From Helicoverpa zea (taxonomy: Eukaryota > Arthropoda > Insecta > Lepidoptera > Noctuidae), in NCBI RefSeq assembly GCF_022581195.2, contig NC_061459.1:992001-1056000 (forward strand): 64,000 nucleotides of DNA, given 5' to 3'. Made by a program: the position numbers and the translations under genes. Shown here one piece after another: positions 46,823 through 57,802 of this stretch. A model generated the notes under the pieces. The model ran no database searches. It worked only from the letters and a program-made list of their open reading frames with translations, and was not told where the DNA came from. Numbering within the stretch: position 1 is the stretch's first letter; the number at the start of each line of letters is the position of its first letter.

Positions 46823-46988
46823 ACCATTAAATTGGAGACAAAGTATGTGGTCACCATTAAATGGGTGACAAAGTATGGAGTCACCATTAAATTGGAGACA
46901 AAGTATGTGGTCACCATTAAATGGGTGACAAAGTATATGGTCATCATCAAATTGGAAACAGTCCATCTAGGTCACCATTCAATTGGGA
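46823..46988. repeat. 30-bp tandem array with alternating variants, ~5.5 copies
   Basis: Starts fall at 46823, 46853, 46883, 46913, 46943 and 46973. Units alternate between 'accattaaattggagacaaa' and 'accattaaatgggtgacaaa', making a 60-bp higher-order repeat. Open frames through it on both strands come from the period being a multiple of three. Confidence 0.9.
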
Positions 46989-47622
46989 CGATCTTATGTG
47001 ATTACTTTCCTCGTACGGCTCGTACGGTTTTGAATGAGTGAAAAGCATTGATGAGGTACCCTAATGCCGATCTTTTACCTTGGAACAATGCATTCTGTAT
47101 CAGTTTTAAGTGAAGTTGAACCAAGCAAGATGAGTGCTCATTATCTGAAGGTACAGCAATATTTGAGATTTGCTTGATTTCACATGGACTGATTGGCGGG
47201 ATGTCTGCCAAATGGACGGATCATCTCTAGTGTAGATATAATACAGGGCCGGAACAGCGGCTACAAAACCTGAAGTTAAACTTGCCGGCCTGATATCACT
47301 GCTACGAATTTGTCTTGTTGAGCCTGAAGCAGATGCTGGTATGTTACCGTCTGCAAAGGGACGGATTTTTATTTATGTTTATTTCACAAGGGAAGGGATG
47401 TAGTGTCCCGCAGTATCACCGATATCTGTCGTCTCCTTAAATGGAAAGGGAAATGAAATGGAAACGGAACAAAGTAAATCAGTTTGATGGCAGTGTGATC
47501 GGTGGACTGATCTGATAGCGTGGTTTTGTTGTGCTGCTGTTTGATAGATCTTTAAGAAATTACCAAAATATTTATGAGTTTGATTGTTGAACTTTTTGAA
47601 ACAAGGTTAAAATCAAAACAAC

Positions 47623-47632
47623 AAGGGAGAGA
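47623..47632 (+). other. Polypurine tract of the LTR element
   Basis: 'aagggagaga' ends directly at the first base of the 3' LTR, where plus-strand synthesis would be primed. Confidence 0.7.
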
Positions 47633-47819
47633 TGTAGTGTATGCAGGTACATGTGCATCATTGTATAGGTTATGTCATTATTATGACGCCTCGTGCGCAT
47701 ACGTCACTCGGTTATAAATACCGGATCGAGCGGTGGGGAGTCAGTCGTTGTCAGACTATCGACCTGTGTGGTGGTGCGTTGGCGAGTCGATTAACATAAT
47801 AAAATGAGCGTACAATACA
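47633..47819 (+). repeat. 3' LTR of the LARD-like element
   Basis: 187 bp, matching the 5' LTR except for A at 47758. It is followed at once by the target duplication TAGGG. Confidence 0.95.
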
Positions 47820-47824
47820 TAGGG

Positions 47825-49668
47825 CAAACGTGAAATCTATGATATTAACAGCACATAACAATTACCAACAGCGTATTCAGAATAAGTTTCAAAAAGATCC
47901 TAAATCCTTTTGGAACTATGCAAAATCTAGAAGAGGTAGTAGAAATAAACAAACTATTTTAAAAGACGGTATAGAGTTGTCGGATGATGAATGTGCTAGA
48001 GAATTCGCAGAGTATTTCTATTCAGTATATAGTACCAAGCGGGCAGATCTTAATGTGGAAGCAGCGATAAACGCGGCGGGAAGCGAAAACGGGGCGGCTA
48101 GGGTCCACTTAGAAAGGTTGAGCTTGGAAGATGTACGAAATGCTCTACGGCGACTAAAACCGAAAACATCAGCCGGTCCGGATGGCATTCCACCTTACAT
48201 ATTTAGGGACTGTCAAATGGTAATTTGTGGTCCGTTGCTACATATTTTTAACTTAAGTCTAAAGCAAGCGGTATTTCCTGAAATATGGAAATTAACTCGG
48301 GTTGTTCCGGTACCAAAAGGAAGTTTGAAGTCGCAGGTGGAGGGATACAGGCCGGTGGCTGTGCTATCAACTGTAGCCAAGGTATTCGAGTCTGCCATAC
48401 ACAAAGCAATACACGAGCAGGTAAGTGCGCAACTGTCGGAAGCACAGCACGGGTTTCGACTTAAAAGGAGTACCACCAGCAATCTCCTTAGCCACATGGC
48501 TCATGTGGTACCGATAGTAGACAGTGGGGGGCAAGTCGATGCCGCTTACTTCGATTTTCAAAAAGCGTTTGATCTGGTGGACAACGACGTGCTTTTAACA
48601 AAGTTAGCGGCCGTTGGTTTTACACCACATTTACTAACTTTTTTTGCCAGCTACATGAGAGATAGGCAGCAATATGTTGATTATGCGGGGCGTACATCAC
48701 AACCTTATTTTACAAGATCTGGAGTTAGTCAGGGCAGTAATCTTGGACCTTTAGCTTTTATACTAATGATTAATGACTTACCAAAGATAGTTATAAAGGC
48801 AAAATGTCTACTGTTTGCTGACGATCTTAAACTGTCCCTAGCTATTACCGACGAACAGGACTGTGAAGTGCTTCAGGAGGATATCGACAGAGTAGTGAAC
48901 TGGAGTAAGCAGAACCTTTTAAAATTCAATGTGTCGAAGTGTCAGACTATTAGTTTCTCTCGGTCGCGCAAACCTGTCCTCTGTGATTATAAGGTGGACG
49001 GAACACCGATGCCTAGAGTCACAGAGGTCAGGGACTTAGGGGTTCGCCTTAACTCGGGGTTAGTGTTTCGTGATCACATAGTGAATTGTTGTAAAAAGGC
49101 ATTTAGGAATTTAGGTTTTACTCTTAGGATGGTACATAATTTTACTAATATTAAGGTTATAATAGCATTATACAACGCTCTAGTCAGAAGTCACTTAGAA
49201 TGTAACGCAGTCATCTGGTCTCCACATGAAACTAAATATAGTATTATGTTGGAGAGAGTGCAAAACAAGTTTATTAGGTATCTTTATATGAGGTATTACG
49301 GGGTATACCCGTTCTATCCCTTAATGTATCCCACTTTGTTTATACTGGGAATGGTAGGATATAACGAGCTGAGAGTCAGGAGGGAAGTGGCACTCATATC
49401 GTATTTAGTCAAAGTGCTAAGAGGTGTAATACACAACCCCGATATTCTGGAGCAAGTGGGCGTGTGCGTCCCGGACAGATACGTGTGGCGACGGCGCCGG
49501 CCGCCGTTGCTGGCCGTGCCGCGGGCGCGCACTAACTTGCTCGGAGAGGCACCGCTGACGCGCGCACTCCGCACCATGAACCTCATAGCAAACGAAATTG
49601 ACCTATTTTGTTGCTCACTGAGCGAGTTTGAAAGAACCACAGTATTTATTATTAGTTATAAAACATAG
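47825..49668 (+). CDS. LINE ORF2, 3' part: reverse transcriptase
   Basis: This continues the ORF2 frame in register after the LTR insertion. RT motifs in order are KPKTSAGPDGIPPYIFR, YRPVAVLSTVAKVFES, QHGFRLKRSTTSNLL, AAYFDFQKAFDLVDNDVL (first catalytic Asp), SGVSQGSNLGPLAFILMIND and CLLFADDLKLS (Asp pair at 48820-48825). The thumb region NLLKFNVSKCQTISFSR follows. The C-terminal part (about residues 440-600) has no RNase H motif that I can see. All catalytic residues are present and there is no internal stop or frameshift, so this copy was probably intact until split. A GC-rich patch codes for RRRRPPLLAVPRART near 49490. The apparent start at 47830 (GTG) is not a real initiation site. Confidence 0.92.
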
Positions 49669-49778
49669 AATTAGATTATTAAGTGAAATTGTTTTCCAGT
49701 AGTTATATTATGTATATATAGAATTAAGTTACACTATCGAATTAGATTTAATCTGTAAGGATAGTTGTAAGAGAGGAA

Positions 49779-49811
49779 AATAAATAAATAAATAAAAAAA
49801 AAAAAAATAAA
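49779..49811 (+). repeat. LINE 3' tail
   Basis: 'aataaataaataaataaa' followed by an A run and TAAAT, about 110 bases after the ORF2 stop. This is the usual 3' terminus of non-LTR elements. Confidence 0.75.
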
Positions 49812-51445
49812 TCTCTGCTCATCTTACCTTCCTCTGTGATGCAGAACTAAAAGCATATTGACACAATCTGCCGCCACGTTAACGCAACTAAAGCTGGTTA
49901 GAGTTCGTGTTAACTTGTTCCGACAAGTTTGTTAGTGACAGGTTGCTGTCCCATGGTGGCCCATGATGGGCTACTGTGGGACCGTAGTAGTGAGCAGAAT
50001 AAGTGTGTGGTGTGGTAAGGTTGTCCCTTGTTTTCTTTGGAGTCTTCTTGTGAACTATTGATTTAGGGACTGTGTGCAAGTTTGAAAAATTAATTATCGA
50101 GATTTTTTTTCTGATATTAAGGCATAATTCTTTTTTTTTAAGGCAGACTATTCTATTTCTAGAAAATAATTCTAAATCAATCGTTTAAATGTTGGGGTCC
50201 GTTTTATGAGTTCCATTTTTTCAATTGTTTTCTTATACAATTTATTAGCATCTATTTTATCAAAGCTCTTTCATTATAATAACTTCGTAAGTCATACTGT
50301 TCCTTTTCTATTCGAAACATTTGCAATACTCTTGATATTTTTATTATTCCTTTTAAAAGATGCTATCAGTAGAATATAATGCACTGTCTTGAGTCGTTCT
50401 GTGAAGTTTATTGCAGTCATACTATTTTTTACTTTATTCATAGTCTTTCGTGGTTACTTTCATTTATTATCTGGAAAAAAACCTTGATCACTAATTTTGC
50501 AGATCACGAAATATCGGAATATCGAAAAAAATGGTTTTAGAGTTCAAATGTAGCTTGAGGTCACCATAATATTTTGAAATGTTCTGATAAAGCCGTTTTC
50601 GGAATTTTTCCTATAGCTTTTTAAAGAGGACCTCATGACAGCAGTACAAAAGCATCTTCAGGGGAAACTCAAGAGGTTATGGGTCCCTTAGAACCTTTTT
50701 TAAGAGAGGTTTACCTAATTTAATCGCTTAATAATGTTGAGGGGATATATTCTCAATAAAACCTTATCCTTTAATGGGGTTAATCTTTACCCAAAATACG
50801 ATAATTCAGACCACTTGTGTAGATGACGTAAAGGGTTGTGTTCCTGGAAAACCGAATATAGATTGTATTGTTAGCTATTTTTGTACTGAATTACATAAAG
50901 GTTAGGATTTTTCGTTTGTATTTGTAAGGTTCTATTAAGATCCATTATGATGATTTTAGGAATAACTTTTCCTTATTTTTGTGGATTTGTATTTTCCTTT
51001 CTGTATATAAAAATATATTTTCACAGATTTATAGGTACATTGTTTTTTAAATGACCAATATTTTATTCGTTCACAAATCTATATGGAGTTGAGTGATTAG
51101 TGTGCGCACTACAACGGTCAGGTATGAGACTGACAAAAAAGTATTATTGGATTCACGTTTGTACAGTTTAGTGTGAGCTCGTAGACCATACTTTGCATAC
51201 AACAAAATACTTTAGAAGCTAGGCAGCTCTAAGCATCCTATCTCCAACAAATGCATCATTATACTTTAAAACATTCTCCCAAACAGTTACCCCAGGTTAC
51301 TTCACCCATTCTACATTTATCAGGTAGTTTGTCTAACAGACTGTTGACTTTCGATTACTGTCGACCAGCCTAGGCGGGACAGCGTGCATAATTCAAGCCA
51401 CAATTGTACCACAGCATAAATACGTACAGTTGTGAAGGTACCTAT

Positions 51446-51568
51446 CAGCGTTCGTAAAAATGTCACTCACACGCGCATGTGCATCGACGAGCTTTTACCG
51501 GTGCTGTCAGTACTGAGTGTCGTGCATTGAGCATATGCGTGTGTGAGTGACATTGTAACGAACGTTAG
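51446..51568. mobile_element. Small inverted-repeat element (MITE/foldback-like)
   Basis: The left arm (about 51446-51483) carries 'tgtcactcacacgcgcatgt'. The right arm (about 51530-51568) carries the reverse complement of 'tgtcactcacacacgcatat'. The arms are about 38 bp with few mismatches around a ~46-bp GC-richer centre. No coding capacity; a target duplication was not identified. Confidence 0.65.
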
Positions 51569-53867
51569 TAATTGGCCTTATTTCTACTAATATCTATATT
51601 CAAAATTTGTACTAGCTGTTTTCCTAATAAATAAAAATAAAATAAATAAGTAGCTTCACAACTGTTTACAAGTGACTTTATTTAAACTGCGATTGTACCT
51701 AACCTGGTTTATTCAATTGTTTTAAGGCTCAACAGTATGTGTTCCCTTTCTGAATAAAAGAAATGGTCCTATCATGAGAAGGCTCTTTTATTGGTTAGGC
51801 TAGAATTGTGAATTCAGTGGGCCTTGCTGTACCTACGTGTCAAATAACATTGGTTAGTAGATAAATCTATTTGTAGTAATGTACCATGTGTCTTTAACAC
51901 ACTTTCAACTATAACTGTGAGTATGTTTGTTATTTTTGCGTTCAAATGGCTAGACCAATTAGAAAGAAACACAGAGACTACCTCTTATCCGGGTGCAGAA
52001 AGTCGTTCCCTACGGATGTGAGAGAAACCGTGGGGAAAAGCTAGCCCAAACCTATATCATACAATGATTCAACATCCTCACACCTTTTCTTTATACAATT
52101 TCATTCCACACACCACCTCATAAAACAACCACCACAATCTAAATCTACCAGGCGCCCACAATCATCGAGGAGATCTTAAAAACTAAAAACATTCCTTACT
52201 TAGAACAGTCGAATGGCTTCGAGCCAAGTCTATGTCGTGGTTAGGGGCAACCATTCCAAACGGAATTCGGTACTCCCTACATTATTACCATGTATCATGT
52301 CTTCGCAAATTTATGGGAGTCACCAGATAGCTGGCGTCTAAAGTCTTGGAATTAGAGTTATAGGTTGCAATGAGTTGCTCTTTTAAAATGGCCGTTTTGC
52401 TCCGTTTTGTAGTTGGCTTGTGATGATGCTTATCCAGTTATGACGGGTCTTCGTATTAATTTATGTTTCAGTGTGAGATGTGCAGTTTTAAAACACCTAA
52501 CAACTTTTGTAAAAACAGGTAGTGATATGTTCTTTGATTTGAAATTACTAGAAATGTGATATTTAAATAAGACAAGTTGTAAAAGACAACAGTCTCTTTC
52601 AACGAGAATAGTGCTTAAAAGACAAGGCAGGCTTAAGCAAAGTTAGGAAACGTACCTGGTATTCCTGGTAATTTATTTAATCTTTCTACCGACTTCGCAG
52701 AAAGGTCTCAATTCTAAAGATTGTATTAAAATGAATACATGAAATTCCCAAAAAATAATTGCCATACTTTTCAGAAATTAATTTTAAATATATCATAGTT
52801 GGGGCACCTCTACATGTGAGCATAATAGTTGCGCCCATACTACATACCTGAAAAGTACGAACAAATTCATCAACATCAATATTCATATAAATTGGTAGGC
52901 ATTTAATTTATTGTGGGTGGCTGTGACCACACGATAATGACGGACAGTCCTATTCTTTTGAAACTATTGAAACCGAACTTACAATAGATATAACATACTT
53001 ATTGATTTACAGAAAGTGTCGTGAATATTTACAAGAATATATTATACGAACAATCTACAATATAATATTTAACTATAACTGGCTACGAAGTGGTGAATAA
53101 AAAGAAAAAACTAAGCGATTAGTAATTTTGTCAATTTAACTTCAAGTATCATGTTTTACACCTATCTACTAGTTTAAATATTTAACCTTTATAGCTGGTT
53201 TAGCATACCAAAGCTTCACTACTATATCAAGCCTACTGAATAAAACCTAGTAACCACAACAAACCGAATACTAGAGTGTCCTAAATATTTGAAACCCATA
53301 TTCACCCTATCACCTATTCGAGTTCAACATAGTTGGGTAATTGATTTTTTTCAAAAATTCCTTTCGTGAGGTATTTTAATTGAGTCGGTGTAGTGTTTTT
53401 GGAATTTCTGACTGATATTGTGTACCATATACCTATGGCTTTTTGGTATCAAAAGCATTTTACTTACATATTTTTATTTAAGGCATGCACAAAATGTTCT
53501 GGTTATATTTCATTATTTACAGCCTTATATTAAAGGAGATAATGTAGTTTAAATTGCGTATCAAATTTTACTGGTCAAGTTTGTTTATGACGAGTAATTT
53601 TTAAAAATACTTTCCACCCTTTTACGTCGTTAAATTGAACTGTACAATTTATTCATTGAACTATATAATAGGCGTCTATTATCGAGAACTTTTTCTATAG
53701 GTAAACAAATGAAAAATAATAACCCCAACTATAAACAAACGGTTTTCACTTAGCAAGTCCCTAGAATACGCCCCTCGCATAGTGCAATACGTCAGCGCTA
53801 TGCATTTAATAAATCATGAAAATCGTCCGTCCGTCTGTCATCGCGTACGGATGACAAATTGCGAAAC

Positions 53868-53925
53868 TACCCGAGCCCCCCGAATACCTCCGAGCCCCCC
53901 CGAACACCCCCGAACTCCCCCGACA
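53868..53925. repeat. C-rich degenerate minisatellite
   Basis: Repeated 'cccccgaa'-like units ('gagccccccgaatacctccg', 'agcccccccgaacacccccg') stand out in AT-rich DNA. The minus strand has several runs of four or more G, separated by 3-8 bases. Confidence 0.75.
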
Positions 53926-55856
53926 TGCCACCCGATTGATGACCAGCTCCGTAATTGCATTGTTTAAATTTTTGCACCATGTTATGCAATACTGTTAGAA
54001 TTTTGTGGATTAATTTTGTAACGTATTGAAATTTGAACGATTTCATTGCTGTGTTTGTTTAATTTTGAATGTATTTGGAGAATTACATATTTCATAGGGC
54101 GTAAATATGAGCATTATCTATATACCTTGTTCGGTTCGTTTTGCAGATGCTGTTTTGTTTTTTCTTCAAGAGTTTCTCAGTAGCAGACCTGAATGAATCT
54201 AGGATCTTTTCTTGGTAGAAAGGCTAGCTACACTCATTATGCGGATGAAGTAGCTTACAATATCATCGGTAAAATGTTCAAGGGTTTGTACTCAACTCGG
54301 TAGTTATTAATGAATTCAACATATTCCAATCTATAAAAAAATCATCACCCAAAATTGAGGTCACTTCCACAAGTTTATCAAAGGAATCTCGTTACATAAA
54401 TAACTTACACATAAAGTATTAAATCAGATAAAGTGTGCGATGAATTATTGATAGATCAATGTAATACATTAAAGATTCGGTAGTTTTTGTGAATAACACA
54501 GTGGTTGCTATGTGACATTACAGTGACGTGCAGAAAAAAGGTGTCATCACACAAAGCACGAAAGAAAATTGGTGGTATACCGATAACACATGACGCGGAC
54601 TGTGAATGTAAAATCTGGGTTTGATACTTGGGTCAAAATTATTATATGGTGTTTTTTAATCAGCTCGTAGGATGAGGTCACGGGATCTAAGTCCGGATTA
54701 GTGAAATAATCGTTTTCAGGTTTCTTCACTAATTTAATGATCTTCTTTTTCCTAACCCTTTTCTTAAGCTTTCTGCTGTGATATTGATCTTTTTGTTCGT
54801 TGCTCTATCTTGTAGTTTTGAATTTCTAGAGTCTCTTTCAAGTTATCCTTAGCTGTATTGTTTCTCAGTACAACCAAAAAAAAAAAATCATGATTTAAAT
54901 ACTTTACTATAGTGTAGCAGTAAACTTTTAATGTAATTATTCTTGCAGCCCAAACAGCAGGTGTGGTTGACACAATGAATTTAAAGTGTAATTGTATAAA
55001 ACCATTTCACATTGTTCCGTTCCGTAGAAAATCTGTTAATGAGTGTATTTTTAATTATATCGATGTTTGTCAACGAAATTGTTTATTTAATAATGGCTGC
55101 ACAATTTGTAATTTAATTAATTATTTATTAAAAGTCCATATGGCAGGTTTACACGGAATTTTAATTAATAACTTGTTAAAGTATGTTGAAGAGTGGCCGG
55201 TTTTGTTTGCATGTAGTGTAACTTGAAGCGCAATATTATATTAACGTTTCGAGGACTGAATTGTATTGAAAATTAAAGTATAAATCTATGACACATGTCA
55301 TTTTACTCGTCTGTGTAAAAGACAAAACTTTTCTACGCTAAAGTTTGGGAATAGGCCAGGCAGATAATAATATCTGTTTGTTAAAGGTTAAAGAATCTTA
55401 AAACGTCACAAAAGTAGGTCCTTTTTTTTGGCTCCAAGTTTACTCACCTTCGGCTACTTTGATATTAAGAATACATTAAGGTCAATTATTAGTTGAAAAG
55501 CGTGTTTCTTTTCACTACGTTATTTTGACAAAGTTTCTACCTTAAAATATTCTATTCAATTTCAAACTTTTAGCGGACGAAAAATAATCAAGACTTTCTT
55601 TTCAAAATGTTTATGTTAAAAGGAATAAAATCCATCTACAAAAATAAAATAAAAATTCGTAGTTACGCAACGTCGGCCGCAGAAATTGGATATTATTTAA
55701 AAGATTTTCATAAAAATACCTGAACACAAGGTCAGACAGAAATTACCTACTGAGACTACTTTATACCAAATTGAAGCAAAGAAAATTCGAAAATTAGAAC
55801 CGTATTTGATGTTACACTATAAGTAGAAAATTAGCTGAAGAATTTGTTTTATAGAA

Positions 55857-56126
55857 AGTCGTGGTGGCCTAGTCGGCAAAGAACCGACCTTTCGAGTATG
55901 AGGGCGCGGGTTCGATTCCAGGTCAGGCAAGTAAGTACCAATGCAACTTTTCTAAGTTTGTGTGTACTTTCTAAGTATATCTTAGACACCAATGACTGTG
56001 TTTCGGATGGCACGTTAAACTGTAGGTCCCGGCTGTCACTGAACATCCTTGGCAGTCGTTACGGGTAGTCAGAAGCCAGTAAGTCTGACACCAGTCAGAA
56101 AAAGTTGGGAAAAAGGCTCGGAGGAT
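55857..56126 (+). mobile_element. tRNA-derived SINE (family A), complete with target duplication
   Basis: It matches 11432-11828 from the A box 'gtggcctagtcgg' and B box 'gggttcgattccagg' through 'ggcagtcgttacgggtagtc', but lacks about 100 bp of the 3' body. The exact 17-bp duplication 'gaatttgttttatagaa' flanks it at 55840-55856 and 56127-56143. Confidence 0.95.
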
Positions 56127-56737
56127 GAATTTGTTTTATAGAAGTTTGATCTAAAGAAGACGTGTCTTTAAGTAAACTTAACTCTTCAATTTAAGTAAAC
56201 TTAATAAACAAAGTTAAACCTTTTTTCATCAAAAGGGAAAATCATCAGTCATCATTCAAAAAACACGTAGATGTGCGATATATTGTACTCACATTAAAAT
56301 TTGATCATCATAAGCAGAATACTAACCCACAAAAATAAATACCCCATTAACTTCTCTACCTTTTTATAGTAAACATATTAGAACTATCCATACTACGTCC
56401 TAGCTTGTGGATGGTCCGCAATTACCGTAATGTGTCACATATCGAGCGAATCGGTACGCGATGTATCAGCCGGACCCGGCCGTAAATCAGCCACGGAATA
56501 TACGCGCCGACTAATACCTTGCCAAGTGTTACTGACTTATCTGTGCTGTTTATACTTTATGTTTAAGGATGGATAGGGATAGTAAAATTACCTTTATACG
56601 GGTAATTGGTGTCCACGGGTTTTGATTTCGACCTTACTTAGGGTAACTACTCAAATAAAAGTAGTTGATAAGTGTCTCCAGATCTCGATACAAAAGAAAC
56701 ATGTATTAGAACAGATGGCTGAACGTAGGTATGTATG

Positions 56738-56796
56738 TATATCATCATCCTCCGAGCCTTTTCCCAATCATGTTGGGGTCGGCTTCCTATGGACTG
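56738..56796 (-). mobile_element. SINE family A 3' end, inverted
   Basis: 'catcatcctccgagcctttt' and 'cccaatcatgttggggtcgg' are the reverse complement of the SINE tail at 11795-11828. Only the end is present. Confidence 0.8.
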
Positions 56797-56820
56797 AACG
56801 TATGTATAAAAGTAATCCAA

Positions 56821-57085
56821 ACTAATATTATAAATGCGAAAGTAACTCTGTCTGTCTGTCTGTCTGTCTTTCTGTCTGTCTGTCTGTCTTTTCTTCACGC
56901 CTAAACTACTGAACCGATTTGTGTGAAATTTGGTACAGACATAGTTTGAAACTTGAGAAAGGACATAGGATAGTTTTTATTACAAAAAAAAAATATTCCG
57001 GACATATAGCGCCATCTATTGGTCAAATCAAAAATCTGCTGGTAGTCACTATTCCACGCGAACGAAGTTGCGGGCAAAAGCTAGT
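56821..57085 (+). mobile_element. Lepidopteran dispersed repeat with (CTGT)n
   Basis: It begins 'actaatattataaatgcgaa' and contains a (CTGT)n microsatellite (about 56848-56889) and 'aactactgaaccgatttg'. It ends 'cgaagttgcgggcaaaagct'. Same family as 3150-3354, with the microsatellite where that copy has 'tgtatggatg'. Confidence 0.8.
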
Positions 57086-57734
57086 AGAATCATAAAGTTG
57101 AGTCTCTGGACACGTATTTTATAAAGTACTAGTAAATCAAACCCTAGTCTGCTGCTATAATTTCTCCTCTAAAAAATATCCGAATCCTGGTATGTTCCTA
57201 CAGTTTCACATAAACATATAAAAATCCTAGTATCAAACCGCAACAACTCCAATGATTAAATTGTTTAACAGTATCGCATGATAGAACAAAACCAACGTCA
57301 CTCTACAAGACTCATTTTATTCATAACTCAATATTCCGAGAATAAAATTCATAAGCCACAACCCGCGGTTTCTATAACCTCGGTTTGTGATCGGCGAGTC
57401 ACGACGCGTTCGGGTTGTCTCATCGGTTTTCAAAACCGCGGGGTTGCGGTGAGCGGCGGCAAGCGCTGTCGGCCGCTTCGGTACGTCTGTCGATCACGGA
57501 ATGCTGGGTTCTATGTTAGGTATATGTGGAAAATAGTTAGGTAGACATGGAAAAAAGTATATCTTTTTACCTTGATAAAGGCGGTTGTAGGAGTTTGTTC
57601 CGACTGTGTCCACAGGAGGACTCAAATCCTCTGTATTTGTTTAAAAGCAAAAGGTTATTTTGATTGAATCTTTCGTTCAGGATTTACCATGTAGGTAAGT
57701 TATGTGTGAATGCGAGAAGCCGAAAATCGATCTC

Positions 57735-57802
57735 AGTGGCGTGCACTTGGAGAGGCCTATGTCCAGCAGTGGACTGCGATAGGCTGATGGTGATGATGGT
57801 GA
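57735..57802 (+). mobile_element. Repeat 3' tail of 'cagcagtggac...gatgatgg' type
   Basis: 'gaggcctatgtccagcagtg' + 'gactgcgataggctgatggt' is the typical 3' end of a dispersed moth retroelement. A related end is at 59610-59680. Confidence 0.55.

Larger units (their letters stand above)
42256..47819 (+). mobile_element. LTR retrotransposon derivative without gag/pol (LARD-like)
   Basis: It is 5564 bp, bounded by 187-bp direct LTRs of TG...CA form and flanked by the 5-bp duplication TAGGG (42251-42255 and 47820-47824). A primer-binding-like site, 'ttggcgacgaggat', follows the 5' LTR directly. The polypurine tract 'aagggagaga' (47623-47632) precedes the 3' LTR. The LTRs differ at one base (G at 42381, A at 47758), so insertion is recent. 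The 5190-bp interior has no gag, protease, RT or integrase frame. It contains a 47-bp array, a 30-bp array and a nested SINE. By definition it would have to be mobilised by proteins from another LTR element; a Ty3/gypsy-type helper is inferred from duplication length and termini only. Confidence 0.92.
40054..49811 (+). mobile_element. Non-LTR retrotransposon (Jockey/CR1-like), split by an LTR element
   Basis: The order is 5' leader, ORF1 (40229-41215), ORF2 endonuclease part (41160-42255), inserted LTR element (42256-47819), ORF2 RT part (47825-49668), a 3' UTR of about 110 bp and an (AAAT)n/A-rich tail (about 49779-49811). Without the insertion it would be about 4.2 kb. Endonuclease before RT and an A-rich tail define an APE-type LINE. 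The clade (Jockey, CR1 or Kiri-like) is unresolved. The 5' end is approximate because no target duplication could be paired. Confidence 0.85.
49812..55839. other. Gene-poor AT-rich DNA
   Basis: No supported coding frame or RNA gene. Local structures are the inverted-repeat element at 51446-51568, the C-rich repeat at 53868-53925 and a short SINE tail relic at about 55338-55372 ('gggaataggccaggcagata'). Confidence 0.55.

Noticed and set aside
42443..47632. Hidden gag/pol in the LTR element interior
   Set aside because: I looked for protease, RT, RNase H and integrase motifs in the open frames and saw none. All frames are short and the longer ones fall in the SINE or the arrays.
56647..56898. 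Minus-strand frame rich in TDRQ repeats
   Set aside because: It translates the (CTGT)n microsatellite of a dispersed repeat.
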